A DNA stretch of 64,000 nucleotides from Colwellia sp. MB3u-45 (GTDB lineage Bacteria; Pseudomonadota; Gammaproteobacteria; Enterobacterales; Alteromonadaceae): assembly GCF_014077005.1 (NCBI RefSeq), contig NZ_JACGVC010000040.1, forward strand, positions 37,958 to 101,957. The letters run 5' to 3'. This document shows positions 57,145 to 64,000 of this stretch, piece by piece. A program made the translations under genes and the position numbers. Position 1 is the first letter of the stretch. Every line of letters begins with the position of its first letter. The notes beneath the pieces are model-generated. The model was not told the DNA's origin and did no database searches. It saw nothing but the letters and a program-made list of their open reading frames with translations.

Positions 57145-57621
57145 ATGTATTACTGTACTTATCAATCACCCTTAGGTGAAATTGCCTTAACAGCAAACGA
57201 CAATGGCTTAAGCGCACTGGCTTTTCAAACCGGCAAGTCACCAATTACACTGGCCGGTTTGACTGAAGATAAAACTAAGTTCAAGCAAGTCATCCAACAA
57301 TTAACTGAATACTTTGACGGTGACAGAAAACACTTTGATCTACCGCTAGCGCCTACTGGTACCAATTTTCAACAGCAAGTTTGGCAAGCCTTAATGCAAA
57401 TACCTTGTGGCGAAACCAAAAGTTATGGCTGGATTGCCAAGCGTATTAATAATGAAAAAGCGGTTCGCGCGGTCGGTAGCGCAAATGGCGCAAATCCCAT
57501 AGCGTTAATCGTGCCCTGTCATCGTGTTATTGGTAGCAACGGAAAATTGACCGGTTATGCCGGTGGTTTGGCATTAAAGGCAAAACTGTTGATGCATGAA
57601 GGGGCGCAATTTAGGGTTTGA
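57145..57621 (+). CDS. ogt: methylated-DNA-protein-cysteine methyltransferase
   Basis: Suicide repair protein that takes methyl groups from O6-methylguanine onto its own cysteine. The 158-aa product has the active site IVPCHRVIGSNG (Cys125) and the DNA-binding helix RAVGSANGANP. It is the short Ogt type without an Ada N-terminal domain. Convergent with the GNAT gene, 14 bp apart, with no terminator between. Confidence 0.96.
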   Translation: MYYCTYQSPLGEIALTANDNGLSALAFQTGKSPITLAGLTEDKTKFKQVIQQLTEYFDGDRKHFDLPLAPTGTNFQQQVWQALMQIPCGETKSYGWIAKRINNEKAVRAVGSANGANPIALIVPCHRVIGSNGKLTGYAGGLALKAKLLMHEGAQFRV

Positions 57622-57635
57622 TACTGATTAACGAT

Positions 57636-58292
57636 TTAATCTTTTTTACGATACATATACAAAGGGATCTCGGCTTCAAATCCTAACTTTTCATATAAAG
57701 GTAAACCCGCCTGAGAAGCTTGTAAGCTGAAAAAGTGCGCACCGCTTTGCTTAGCATAGGCAATTAAGTGCTGCATCATCTCCTTAGCTAAACCTTGAGC
57801 ACGAAAAGCAGGTAGCGTCGTCATTTGGTGCAAACCCATGGTATCAGCGGTTTTATGTAGAATGGCAGTCACGGCAATGTCTTGGCCAATTTTTAGCGAC
57901 AGCAGGGTATTATTTACATTTTCAGCCAGTGTTTTGATCACATTAGCATCAATCTCATAATTAAAACCTAATCCACAAGCAAAAGCCCAGCGAGTAAAAT
58001 CAGTTTCAAGCGCTACCCGTGGCGATAAACTAGCAGTTAACATAGTATCTAGCTTTAAATTCATCAATGTTAGGTGAGAACGAGTAAACTGCTCGGTTTT
58101 AATATTATCTATACTGAGCCATACTTTTTTACCTAGCTGATGAGGAGTAAGCTCAGCAGTAGCACTAAAGCCAGCTTGCCAATACTTATTAGGCCAACGG
58201 GTATGACAAACATAGTCACCCTCAATACTATAAGGCATGGTTAACAAAAAACTATCTAGATTCGCAATATTTGCGCTAATTAAGGCCTTCAT
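57636..58292 (-). CDS. GNAT-family acetyltransferase
   Basis: 218-aa protein. The C-terminal half (residues ~125-215) is a GNAT fold with the acetyl-CoA loop LPAFRAQGLAKEMM (Q/RxxGxA type) and closing GLPLYEKLGFEAEIPLYMY. The N-terminal half resembles a second, degenerate GNAT-like domain. Substrate unknown. Confidence 0.85.
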   Translation of the reverse strand: MKALISANIANLDSFLLTMPYSIEGDYVCHTRWPNKYWQAGFSATAELTPHQLGKKVWLSIDNIKTEQFTRSHLTLMNLKLDTMLTASLSPRVALETDFTRWAFACGLGFNYEIDANVIKTLAENVNNTLLSLKIGQDIAVTAILHKTADTMGLHQMTTLPAFRAQGLAKEMMQHLIAYAKQSGAHFFSLQASQAGLPLYEKLGFEAEIPLYMYRKKD

Positions 58293-58393
58293 TTTTCTTC
58301 CTTATTAATTAAAATTAAACCAGCAATCATCATTATAATTTCAAGTGATTTTTGCTAATCAACTTGCTTGACTAGACTATCAAAGAAACCAAA

Positions 58394-58549
58394 GTGGCTG
58401 ATAATAAAAAAGATGTTGAGTTAATTGAAACTATGGCTGATAAAGCGCTGAGTAAAATAGTAAAAGCCGAAGATAAAACATCTATCCCTGTAAATCAATT
58501 AAACACGGCAGCTGATGCTTTGATTAAAGCTATAGCAGAGCACCAATAG
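58394..58549 (+). CDS. small hypothetical protein (51 aa)
   Basis: A short frame from GTG 58394 to TAG 58547-58549. The product (starts MADNKKDVELIETMADKALS) is predicted all-helical, acidic/lysine-rich, with no signal or membrane helix. An AAAGAAA stretch lies ~6 nt upstream, a weak ribosome-binding site. Codon use and amphipathic pattern look coding, but expression is unproven. Confidence 0.45.
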   Translation: MADNKKDVELIETMADKALSKIVKAEDKTSIPVNQLNTAADALIKAIAEHQ

Positions 58550-58588
58550 CATCAGAGAAAGCTCTAACGGTTAGCAAATTCTGGCTCA

Positions 58589-58613
58589 TTCACATCCATG
58601 TGATCGCAACATA
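58589..58613. repeat. solo copy of the 51-bp array core
   Basis: TTCACATCCATGTGATCGCA followed by ACATA, identical to the core of the array at 25.8-26.07 kb apart from one base in the tail (GCAGCATA there, GCAACATA here). Confidence 0.85.
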
Positions 58614-58817
58614 GCCGACATACTGTAGATAAAAATAGGAAGTTTAATCGCTTGCTATTTTTATTTTTTCATATTGAAAACGCTAAAAACGTCAGGGCAA
58701 TTTATAGCCTTTTTGTTAAATAAACAGCGGAAGAAATAGCGCTATTAAAAATTTAACCGTGAGCCAATTTACTGTTATGATGTCGCTGATATTTAACAGA
58801 GATACTAGAGTATAGTT

Positions 58818-59162
58818 TTGGAAATAATTGCACTTATCGCGGTTTTATTTTTAGCTTGGCTAATTTGGCAGCTTCGGCGGGCTAAGCACTTCACCAAATT
58901 TAAACGTCAAATAATACAAGAGCTAAAACCAAAAGTTATTGCCAATATTATTGAGGAAATGGCCGAAACACGTTCAGAGCTACATCCCAATACCACAGCC
59001 CATCAAGCAGCAACGATTAGTTATTGGAGCGCTTCTGCCGGCAGAGTATTACAAGCGGCATTAATGCGAGAAATTATTAACCAGCAATGGTTAATAGAAA
59101 CCGGTAATTTGCGTAACAGTCAGCATTTATTTCATATTGAACAAGATAAACTACACCGCTAG
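58818..59162 (+). CDS. small membrane-anchored hypothetical protein
   Basis: 114-aa protein with an N-terminal membrane helix (about residues 3-19, LIAVLFLAWLIWQL) followed by a basic, helical cytoplasmic part (KFKRQIIQELKPKVIANIIEEM). The start is TTG at 58818 with a weak site upstream. Not recognised; possibly specific to the genus. Confidence 0.6.
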   Translation: MEIIALIAVLFLAWLIWQLRRAKHFTKFKRQIIQELKPKVIANIIEEMAETRSELHPNTTAHQAATISYWSASAGRVLQAALMREIINQQWLIETGNLRNSQHLFHIEQDKLHR

Positions 59163-59176
59163 AACTTGAATCACTT

Positions 59177-59800
59177 GTAGGTTGGACTTTAGTCCATCAG
59201 CTTTTAAAGTTCAGCTATCAGTAGTTGTCAGTGAAAATAGCTTTCAGTTAAAAGAAATACCTGTTTGTTTCTCTTTTTGAACATCACCTTATGTGCGCGC
59301 TGTGCGGTTGTCGGACTAAAGTCCGACCTACAAAACAATCGCCTAAATCTACATTACCCCCCGTAAGCCCTATGTAGGTTGGACTTTAGTCCATCTACTT
59401 TTAAAATTCAGCTTTCTGTAGTTGTCAGTGAAAATAGCTATCAGCTTTCAGATACAAAGAAATACCTGTCTGTTTATCTTGTGAACATCACGTTATGTGT
59501 GTGCTGTGCGGTTGTCGGACTAAAGTCCGACCTACATAACAATCGCCTAAATCTACATTATCACCCGTAAGCCCTATGTAGGTTGGACTTTAGTCCATCA
59601 GCCTTAAACGTCAGCTATCAGTAGTTATCAGTAAAAATAGCTTTCAGATACAAAGAAATACCTGTCTGTTTATCTTGTGAACATCACGTTATGCGTATGC
59701 TGTGCGATTGTCGGACTAAAGTCCGACCTACAAAACTGCCCAAAATCATATGATTACCCATAAGCCCTATGTAGGGTGGACTTTAGTCCATCAGCCTTAA
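59177..59800. repeat. ~200-bp tandem array with paired palindromes
   Basis: Three full units and a partial fourth, starting at 59177, 59374, 59577 and 59771 (periods ~196, 203, 194). Each starts with GTAGGTTGGACTTTAGTCC and, ~130 bp later, carries the inverse version TGTCGGACTAAAGTCCGAC (59309, 59513, 59709). The two palindromes face each other, and the TAGCTTTCAG stretch is shared with the array near pstS. The fourth head reads GTAGGG as in that array. Confidence 0.92.
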
Positions 59801-59834
59801 ACATCAGTCAAACTGAACTTTATAGATCACCCAC

Positions 59835-59863
59835 AAAAAAAGAGCGTATTCGCTCTTTTTTTT
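59835..59863 (-). terminator. trmB terminator
   Basis: Stem AAAAAAAGAGCG / CGCTCTTTTTTT with TATT loop, 65 bp after the trmB stop; symmetrical A/T runs allow use on both strands. Confidence 0.85.
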
Positions 59864-59928
59864 CACTGACAGTGTTATCAATAACTCGAAGTCATCACTC
59901 ACTCAGTGTAGTAACCAACTGATCAAAA

Positions 59929-60654
59929 TTAATCAAGTTTGGTAAATTGTAGATCCCAAACACCATGGCCCAGGTCTTGACCGCGGTTTTCAAACTTAGT
60001 TAACGGACGAGAATCTGGACGTGGTACATAATCATTGTTCACTGATAAGTTTTTAAAGCCCGGCGAAGATGTCATATCTTCTAACATGCACTGTGCGTAA
60101 TTTTCCCAGTCAGTTGCCATGTGAAACACACCACCGACTTTTAGTTTTTGACGAATAGCGTCAACAAAACTGGCTTGCACAATACGGCGTTTGTGATGCT
60201 TTTTCTTATGCCAAGGATCAGGGAAGAATAATTGTACAGTCGTTAACGACTCAATAGGAATACAATCGGCTAAAACCTCGATAGCATCGTGCTCGTAAAC
60301 TTTTAGGTTATTAACACCCTCTTCTTGGGCTAAGCCAATACAAGCGCCAACACCTGGACGGTGAACTTCAACACCAATAAAGTTAAGCTCAGGGGAATTT
60401 TTAGCCATTTCAACTAAAGATTTACCCATGCCAAAACCAATTTCGAGCACAATAGGGTTGTCATTACCAAACAAAACTTTAGGATCGATCAATCCGTCTT
60501 GATGTTTCAATCCCATCGTATCCCAAAACTGCTCTAACGCTTTTGCTTGGCCATTAGTAAGGCGGCCTTCGCGCTTAACAAAGCTACGTACTTTTCTAAT
60601 GTACTTGCCTTCTTGTTCTGCTTGTTCAACGGTTTTATGGCTTCTGTCTATCAT
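59929..60654 (-). CDS. trmB: tRNA (guanine-N7-)-methyltransferase
   Basis: Makes m7G46 in tRNA variable loops with S-adenosylmethionine. The 241-aa product has the SAM motif [16 protein letters not shown], the [12 protein letters not shown] segment and the signature [16 protein letters not shown]. Length equals E. coli TrmB (239). yggL lies upstream on the same strand, as in E. coli. Confidence 0.97.
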   Translation of the reverse strand: MIDRSHKTVEQAEQEGKYIRKVRSFVKREGRLTNGQAKALEQFWDTMGLKHQDGLIDPKVLFGNDNPIVLEIGFGMGKSLVEMAKNSPELNFIGVEVHRPGVGACIGLAQEEGVNNLKVYEHDAIEVLADCIPIESLTTVQLFFPDPWHKKKHHKRRIVQASFVDAIRQKLKVGGVFHMATDWENYAQCMLEDMTSSPGFKNLSVNNDYVPRPDSRPLTKFENRGQDLGHGVWDLQFTKLD

Positions 60655-60811
60655 AATGCTATCTATTATTTACTTACGTCATCAAAATTGGGGCGCACAT
60701 TATCCTTGTTTAATGACTAAAATTCAATCACCGCATAATGCCTATCAAGATCTAATTGTACGCCCGTAAAGTTATTTAACCTTAGTTCGGGTTAATATCG
60801 TTTGTTAAGGA

Positions 60812-61150
60812 CTACTCTGCCCACCAAACGTCGTATAATGGGCCAACAGTCACTGAGCTTGCGCCATTATCTGTTAACCACTTTTCTACTAATTGGCGAT
60901 GTGCTTCTGTACATTTACCCAGTTTTTGAGTACAAATTAAACCATGCCACAAAGTATCACCTTCACCGCCAAAACCTAAGCCGTTTGGATCTATGGTTTC
61001 ATCGAAAAATTTAGTTAAAAATGCATCAACTGTTTCATTGTCAGCGCCTTCATCTAGTTGCCAAGCAATATCAAAACCTAGTTCTTGGTACTCATCAACA
61101 CGTAATTTTTTACGTAAACGATCACTACGATTTTTTGCATCTATTTTCAT
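60812..61150 (-). CDS. yggL: YggL family protein (DUF469)
   Basis: 112-aa DUF469 protein; the conserved RLRKKLRVDEYQELGF and GFGGEGDTLWHG..C segments match E. coli YggL, which associates with the 50S ribosome. The trmB-yggL pair diverges from mutY-yggX, the same four-gene neighbourhood as in E. coli. Confidence 0.93.
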   Translation of the reverse strand: MKIDAKNRSDRLRKKLRVDEYQELGFDIAWQLDEGADNETVDAFLTKFFDETIDPNGLGFGGEGDTLWHGLICTQKLGKCTEAHRQLVEKWLTDNGASSVTVGPLYDVWWAE

Positions 61151-61343
61151 CTTTCATTCCTTACAGTTAGGTTTAAAGCAAACACGATAGCCGTTTCACT
61201 TTAAGGTGCAGTTTCAGAGCTAAGCTCCTTACGCGCAAGCCGATAAAGGGTAGTCTTCGGCGATATGAGTTTCGACAATATAACCACTATTCTCTTAAAT
61301 CCATACCAGGTAGCTAACCCTTTCTCGATTTGCTGAAATCTAC

Positions 61344-61365
61344 AGCTTGAAGTGGAGCGGGTATA
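61344..61365. repeat. dispersed 22-bp repeat, copy 2
   Basis: Starts AGCTTGAAGTGGAGCGGG and ends TATA; second copy of the sequence at 33410-33431, in the region before mutY. Confidence 0.75.
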
Positions 61366-61447
61366 TATTAACTAACTGCGAGAGGATAGAGGCAATAGAA
61401 ATTTTTGCAATGAAAATTTCAGCTTTATTCGCTACACTGTCGCCAAT

Positions 61448-62530
61448 ATGACAAATAAAACTACTATCTCAGCCAAATCTGCGCAACAATTTAGCGACCA
61501 AGTATTATCATGGTTTCAGTTGCAAGGCAGAAAACACTTGCCGTGGCAGCAAGACAAAACCCCTTATCGAGTTTGGATTTCAGAAATTATGCTGCAGCAA
61601 ACGCAAGTAGCAACCGTGATCCCATACTATTTAAGATTTATGGAAAGCTTTCCTAACATTATTGATTTAGCCAATGCCGATGAAGATAGCGTGCTACATC
61701 ACTGGACCGGGCTTGGCTACTATGCACGAGCACGAAACTTACACAAAACAGCAAAAAAAATTCGTGACGACTATCAAGGTAATTTTCCTGAAAATATTGA
61801 CGAGGTAATCGCGCTTCCTGGTATCGGACGCTCTACTGCAGGCGCAGTATTAAGCTTAGCCTTAAACAAACATCACGCCATTTTAGACGGCAATGTAAAA
61901 CGGGTTTTAGCCCGCTGCTATAAAGTACAAGGACATACTGGCCAAGCCATTTATGAAAAAACTTTATGGCCGATTACCGATGCATTAACACCAAAGCTCG
62001 GCGTGGCGCAGTTCAACCAAGCCATGATGGATTTAGGCGCCATGGTTTGCACACGCTCTAAGCCCAAGTGTGACATTTGTCCGCTAAAAAGCAGTTGTTT
62101 AGCTCAAGCTAGCGATGAACAAGCAAATTATCCACAAAAGAAACCGAAAAAAACCATACCAGAAAAACACACTATTATGGTGATACCACGTGTTGCTCAG
62201 CAAGTGTTAATGGAAAAACGCCCTCCAGCAGGAATTTGGGGCGGCTTATGGTGCTTCTTAGAGTTATCAGACCTTGACCAGCTACCGCATTTATTAGCCG
62301 AGTTAAACCTAAAGCAAACAGCAACATTTGCCTTAGATAAGTTTCGCCATACCTTTAGCCACTTTCATCTCGACATAGAAGCCATAGTGATAGATTGTGA
62401 AATGTTACCGGCAAAAGAAATTAGCGAAAATAGCACATTGCAATGGTACAATTTAGCCACAGTCGCATCAGTTGGTTTAGCCGCATCGACACAAAAATTA
62501 ATTAAACAGCTTGAACAACTTCCTGTTTAA
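61448..62530 (+). CDS. mutY: A/G-specific adenine glycosylase
   Basis: Removes adenine mispaired with 8-oxoguanine. The 360-aa product has the helix-hairpin-helix [18 protein letters not shown], catalytic Glu in [13 protein letters not shown], catalytic Asp in [10 protein letters not shown], the four-cysteine iron-sulfur loop (C-x6-C-x2-C-x5-[18 protein letters not shown]), and a C-terminal Nudix-like 8-oxoG recognition domain ([20 protein letters not shown]). Length is close to E. coli (350). yggX follows after 46 bp. Confidence 0.98.
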   Translation: MTNKTTISAKSAQQFSDQVLSWFQLQGRKHLPWQQDKTPYRVWISEIMLQQTQVATVIPYYLRFMESFPNIIDLANADEDSVLHHWTGLGYYARARNLHKTAKKIRDDYQGNFPENIDEVIALPGIGRSTAGAVLSLALNKHHAILDGNVKRVLARCYKVQGHTGQAIYEKTLWPITDALTPKLGVAQFNQAMMDLGAMVCTRSKPKCDICPLKSSCLAQASDEQANYPQKKPKKTIPEKHTIMVIPRVAQQVLMEKRPPAGIWGGLWCFLELSDLDQLPHLLAELNLKQTATFALDKFRHTFSHFHLDIEAIVIDCEMLPAKEISENSTLQWYNLATVASVGLAASTQKLIKQLEQLPV

Positions 62531-62576
62531 TTTTTATATGCATTTATTCATCCCTTAGACAAAAAGAGACCTTATT

Positions 62577-62849
62577 ATGAGCCGTACCGTTTTTTGCCAA
62601 AATTTACAAAAAGAAGCCGAAGGCCTTGGCTTTCAACTTTATCCGGGCGAAATAGGCAAACGTATTTTTGATAACATTTGTAAAGAAGCATGGGGTCACT
62701 GGCAAAAAAAGCAAACCATGCTGATAAACGAAAAGAAAATGAATATGATGAACCCTGATGACCGCGCATTTTTAGAATCAGCCATGGTCGCCTATCTCTT
62801 TGAAGGTAAAGAGCCTGAAATCGAAGGCTTCACACCAGAAAAAAAATAA
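62577..62849 (+). CDS. yggX: YggX iron-trafficking protein
   Basis: 90-aa protein matching E. coli YggX, which supports iron-sulfur cluster integrity under oxidative stress: [17 protein letters not shown] start, [31 protein letters not shown]. It is the usual partner downstream of mutY, whose product needs an iron-sulfur cluster. Confidence 0.97.
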   Translation: MSRTVFCQNLQKEAEGLGFQLYPGEIGKRIFDNICKEAWGHWQKKQTMLINEKKMNMMNPDDRAFLESAMVAYLFEGKEPEIEGFTPEKK

Positions 62850-62872
62850 TTACCTAAAAATAATGACCTAAT

Positions 62873-62908
62873 AAGGGGATAAGTTAAAATATATCCCCTT
62901 TTTTTTTC
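62873..62908 (+). terminator. mutY-yggX terminator
   Basis: 9-bp stem AAGGGGATA / TATCCCCTT around a 10-nt loop, followed by a run of T, ~23 bp after yggX. Confidence 0.88.
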
Positions 62909-63245
62909 TGCCATTTTTAGTTAACACCTGACTGATAAATTTTTTAATGTCAGCTTTCGCCACAAAGTTAATGGTTACCGCCACTGTTAAGGTATTTTTT
63001 TCATTTATTTCTTATATTTTTTTGCTTTACTGCTTAATAGTCCCTAGCCTATTTACCCGCCTATTATTAATAAACAACTTTTTTATCGCACCTCTACAGC
63101 ATTTATCCTGATTACTCATGACACTGCATAAACAAATTAATGACGATATTACCGATTAGAAATAGCAAAACTCAGCCTAAACTGCTCCATAAAAGCACAA
63201 TACGTTGAAAAAAACGGCAAACAAACATTTATTTAAAAAAAAGGG
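62909..63245. other. gap before the tRNA promoter
   Basis: About 340 bp, AT-rich, no gene or repeat seen. Confidence 0.45.
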
Positions 63246-63274
63246 TTGACGGGGTAAACGAAAAACAGTTTAAT
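63246..63274 (+). promoter_or_regulatory. sigma-70 promoter of the tRNA-Phe/tRNA-Thr operon
   Basis: -35 TTGACG (63246-63251), 17-bp spacer, -10 TTTAAT (63269-63274), followed by the G/C-rich discriminator ACGCCCCG expected for stringent control. Start near 63281, ~60 nt before the mature tRNA-Phe. Confidence 0.8.
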
Positions 63275-63339
63275 ACGCCCCGTCTTCAAGGCACAGCCAA
63301 GAAGACAATGTACAGAGCAATCATTATGATTGTTAATGT

Positions 63340-63415
63340 GCCTCGATAGCTCAGTCGGTAGAGCAGAGGATTGAAAATCCTCGTGTCCCTGGTTCGATTC
63401 CGGGTCGAGGCACCA
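63340..63415 (+). tRNA. tRNA-Phe (GAA), second copy
   Basis: 76 nt with encoded CCA. Acceptor GCCTCGA / TCGAGGC, anticodon loop TTGAAAA, T loop GGTTCGATTCC. Identical to the copy at 11.7 kb apart from one acceptor pair (C-G here in place of T-A). First gene of a two-tRNA operon. Confidence 0.97.
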
Positions 63416-63511
63416 TTTACACTTTTAGCTTTTTATTAAGTTAAATGTAGAATCAACAAGTTCCGATGTTGATTCGGTGCCAAGATAGTTAGTTCATAGA
63501 ATATAATTATC

Positions 63512-63528
63512 GCACACGTTCTTCGTGT

Positions 63529-63530
<2 letters not shown>
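63512..63530 (+). other. hairpin overlapping the 5' end of tRNA-Thr
   Basis: 7-bp stem GCACACG / CGTGTGC, loop TTCTT; the right arm includes the first two bases of tRNA-Thr. It may affect RNase P cleavage or processing between the two tRNAs. Confidence 0.6.
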
Positions 63531-63604
<74 letters not shown>

Positions 63605-63613
63605 TTCATAACG

Positions 63614-63644
63614 AAGCCTCAACAGCAATGTTGAGGCTTTTTTA
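63614..63644 (+). terminator. tRNA operon terminator
   Basis: 11-bp stem AAGCCTCAACA / TGTTGAGGCTT with GCAA loop and T6, just after tRNA-Thr. Confidence 0.9.
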
Positions 63645-63663
63645 TTGCCTAAAATAAACTGAC

Positions 63664-63710
63664 ACTGATTGAATCAGTAGCTCAAATAAGCAAGGCAGAC
63701 GACACCATTC
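63664..63710 (+). pseudogene. decayed tRNA-Thr 3' half
   Basis: ACTGATTGAATCAGTAG resembles the tRNA-Thr anticodon arm with two bases lost, and the tail GGCAGACGACACCATTC matches the tRNA-Thr acceptor plus CCA and flank at 15 of 17 bases. The T arm between is unrecognisable. I read it as a remnant of a duplicated tRNA-Thr unit, ending in its own terminator (63734-63756). Confidence 0.6.
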
Positions 63711-63733
63711 CTTCGCGGTAAGCATCAGGCCCT

Positions 63734-63756
63734 AAGCTCGGTTAGAGCTTTTTTTT
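63734..63756 (+). terminator. second terminator after the tRNA remnant
   Basis: Stem AAGCTC / GAGCTT with 5-nt loop and T6. It supports past duplication of the tRNA-terminator unit. Confidence 0.7.
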
Positions 63757-64000
63757 CGTTATAGCATAATCAAATGCTACAGGTGTTTCATTAATACCAA
63801 TAAACTCCCCTATCCCATCTATTCTTCGTCCTATTCATGAATTAACCCTTACAGTAGCAAGATGTTAGAAAGTGTCTAATACCAATTTGATTAATTAACT
63901 TCCCACTTTTATCCAATCTCTAGAGCAAAGATCTATCACCCTAGATGCATCTGAAACAAAAATATTCCAGGCTCGACTACATTCATTAACAATATCTTCA
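63757..64000. other. non-coding end of window
   Basis: No gene seen. ATACCAATTTGATTAATT at 63879 resembles the left end of the MITE-like element at 48648, but the window ends before a right end could be tested. Confidence 0.4.

Noticed and set aside
59379..59570. 63-aa frame inside the 200-bp array
   Set aside because: Made of repeat sequence; broken in other units.

Overview
The window reads as ordinary chromosome of a low-GC marine gammaproteobacterium. My best guess is Alteromonadales close to Colwellia/Thalassotalea. This rests on gene content, on conserved blocks such as mutH–rppH–ptsP–thyA and trmB–yggL//mutY–yggX, on the long forms of PstA and PstC, and on many short palindromic repeats. 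I saw no prophage, insertion sequence, CRISPR array or rRNA. The assignment is inference; no 16S or database comparison was possible.

Layout. 1-2.3 kb: end of the leucine operon (leuB', leuC, leuD). 2.3-5.4 kb: an ExeA-type ATPase fused to a GspB domain, divergent from cca. 5.6-11.5 kb: a large TonB-dependent receptor, fumarylacetoacetase and the tRNA hydroxylase gene trhO. 11.7 kb: tRNA-Phe on the minus strand. 12.2-20.1 kb: a phosphate block on the minus strand (pstC-pstA-pstB-phoU, then DUF47-pit), with a three-repeat Pho box before pstC. 20.2-25.5 kb: a CBS protein, a PAS-PAS-GGDEF cyclase, ettA, a PilZ protein and a GcvR-like ACT protein. 25.7-31.3 kb: a 51-bp tandem array, pstS, a 94-bp tandem array, phoR-phoB and a porin. 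pstS, phoB and the porin also have Pho-box repeats, so four promoters here look PhoB-controlled. 31.5-36.8 kb: an orphan sensor kinase, rdgC, an HDOD protein and an unrecognised secreted/membrane pair.

37.1-43 kb: thyA, a TSUP permease, ptsP, rppH and divergent mutH. 43-45.5 kb: a Cache-type GGDEF cyclase and a hexose-6-phosphate mutarotase. 45.9-48.5 kb: two coupled exported amidohydrolases, one lacking its metal HxH motif. 48.6-54 kb: a 161-bp MITE-like palindrome, a DUF1289 protein, a SulP transporter, a GntR regulator and an NhaC-family antiporter. 54.4-56.7 kb: a tightly coupled operon of two DUF1538 membrane proteins, a PII-like protein and a CBS protein. This is the best candidate for an uncharacterised system. 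57.1-59.2 kb: ogt, a GNAT protein and small ORFs. 59.2-59.8 kb: a ~200-bp tandem array carrying the same GGACTTTAGTCC palindrome as the array near pstS. 59.9-62.8 kb: trmB, yggL, mutY, yggX. 63.2-63.7 kb: a stable-RNA promoter, tRNA-Phe, tRNA-Thr and a decayed tRNA-Thr-like remnant.

Together the genes show a full phosphate-starvation circuit (PhoR/PhoB sensing; Pst high-affinity and Pit low-affinity uptake; a porin), several c-di-GMP proteins, and repeat arrays confined to gaps between genes. Start codons were adjusted where an upstream extension had no ribosome-binding site or family support.
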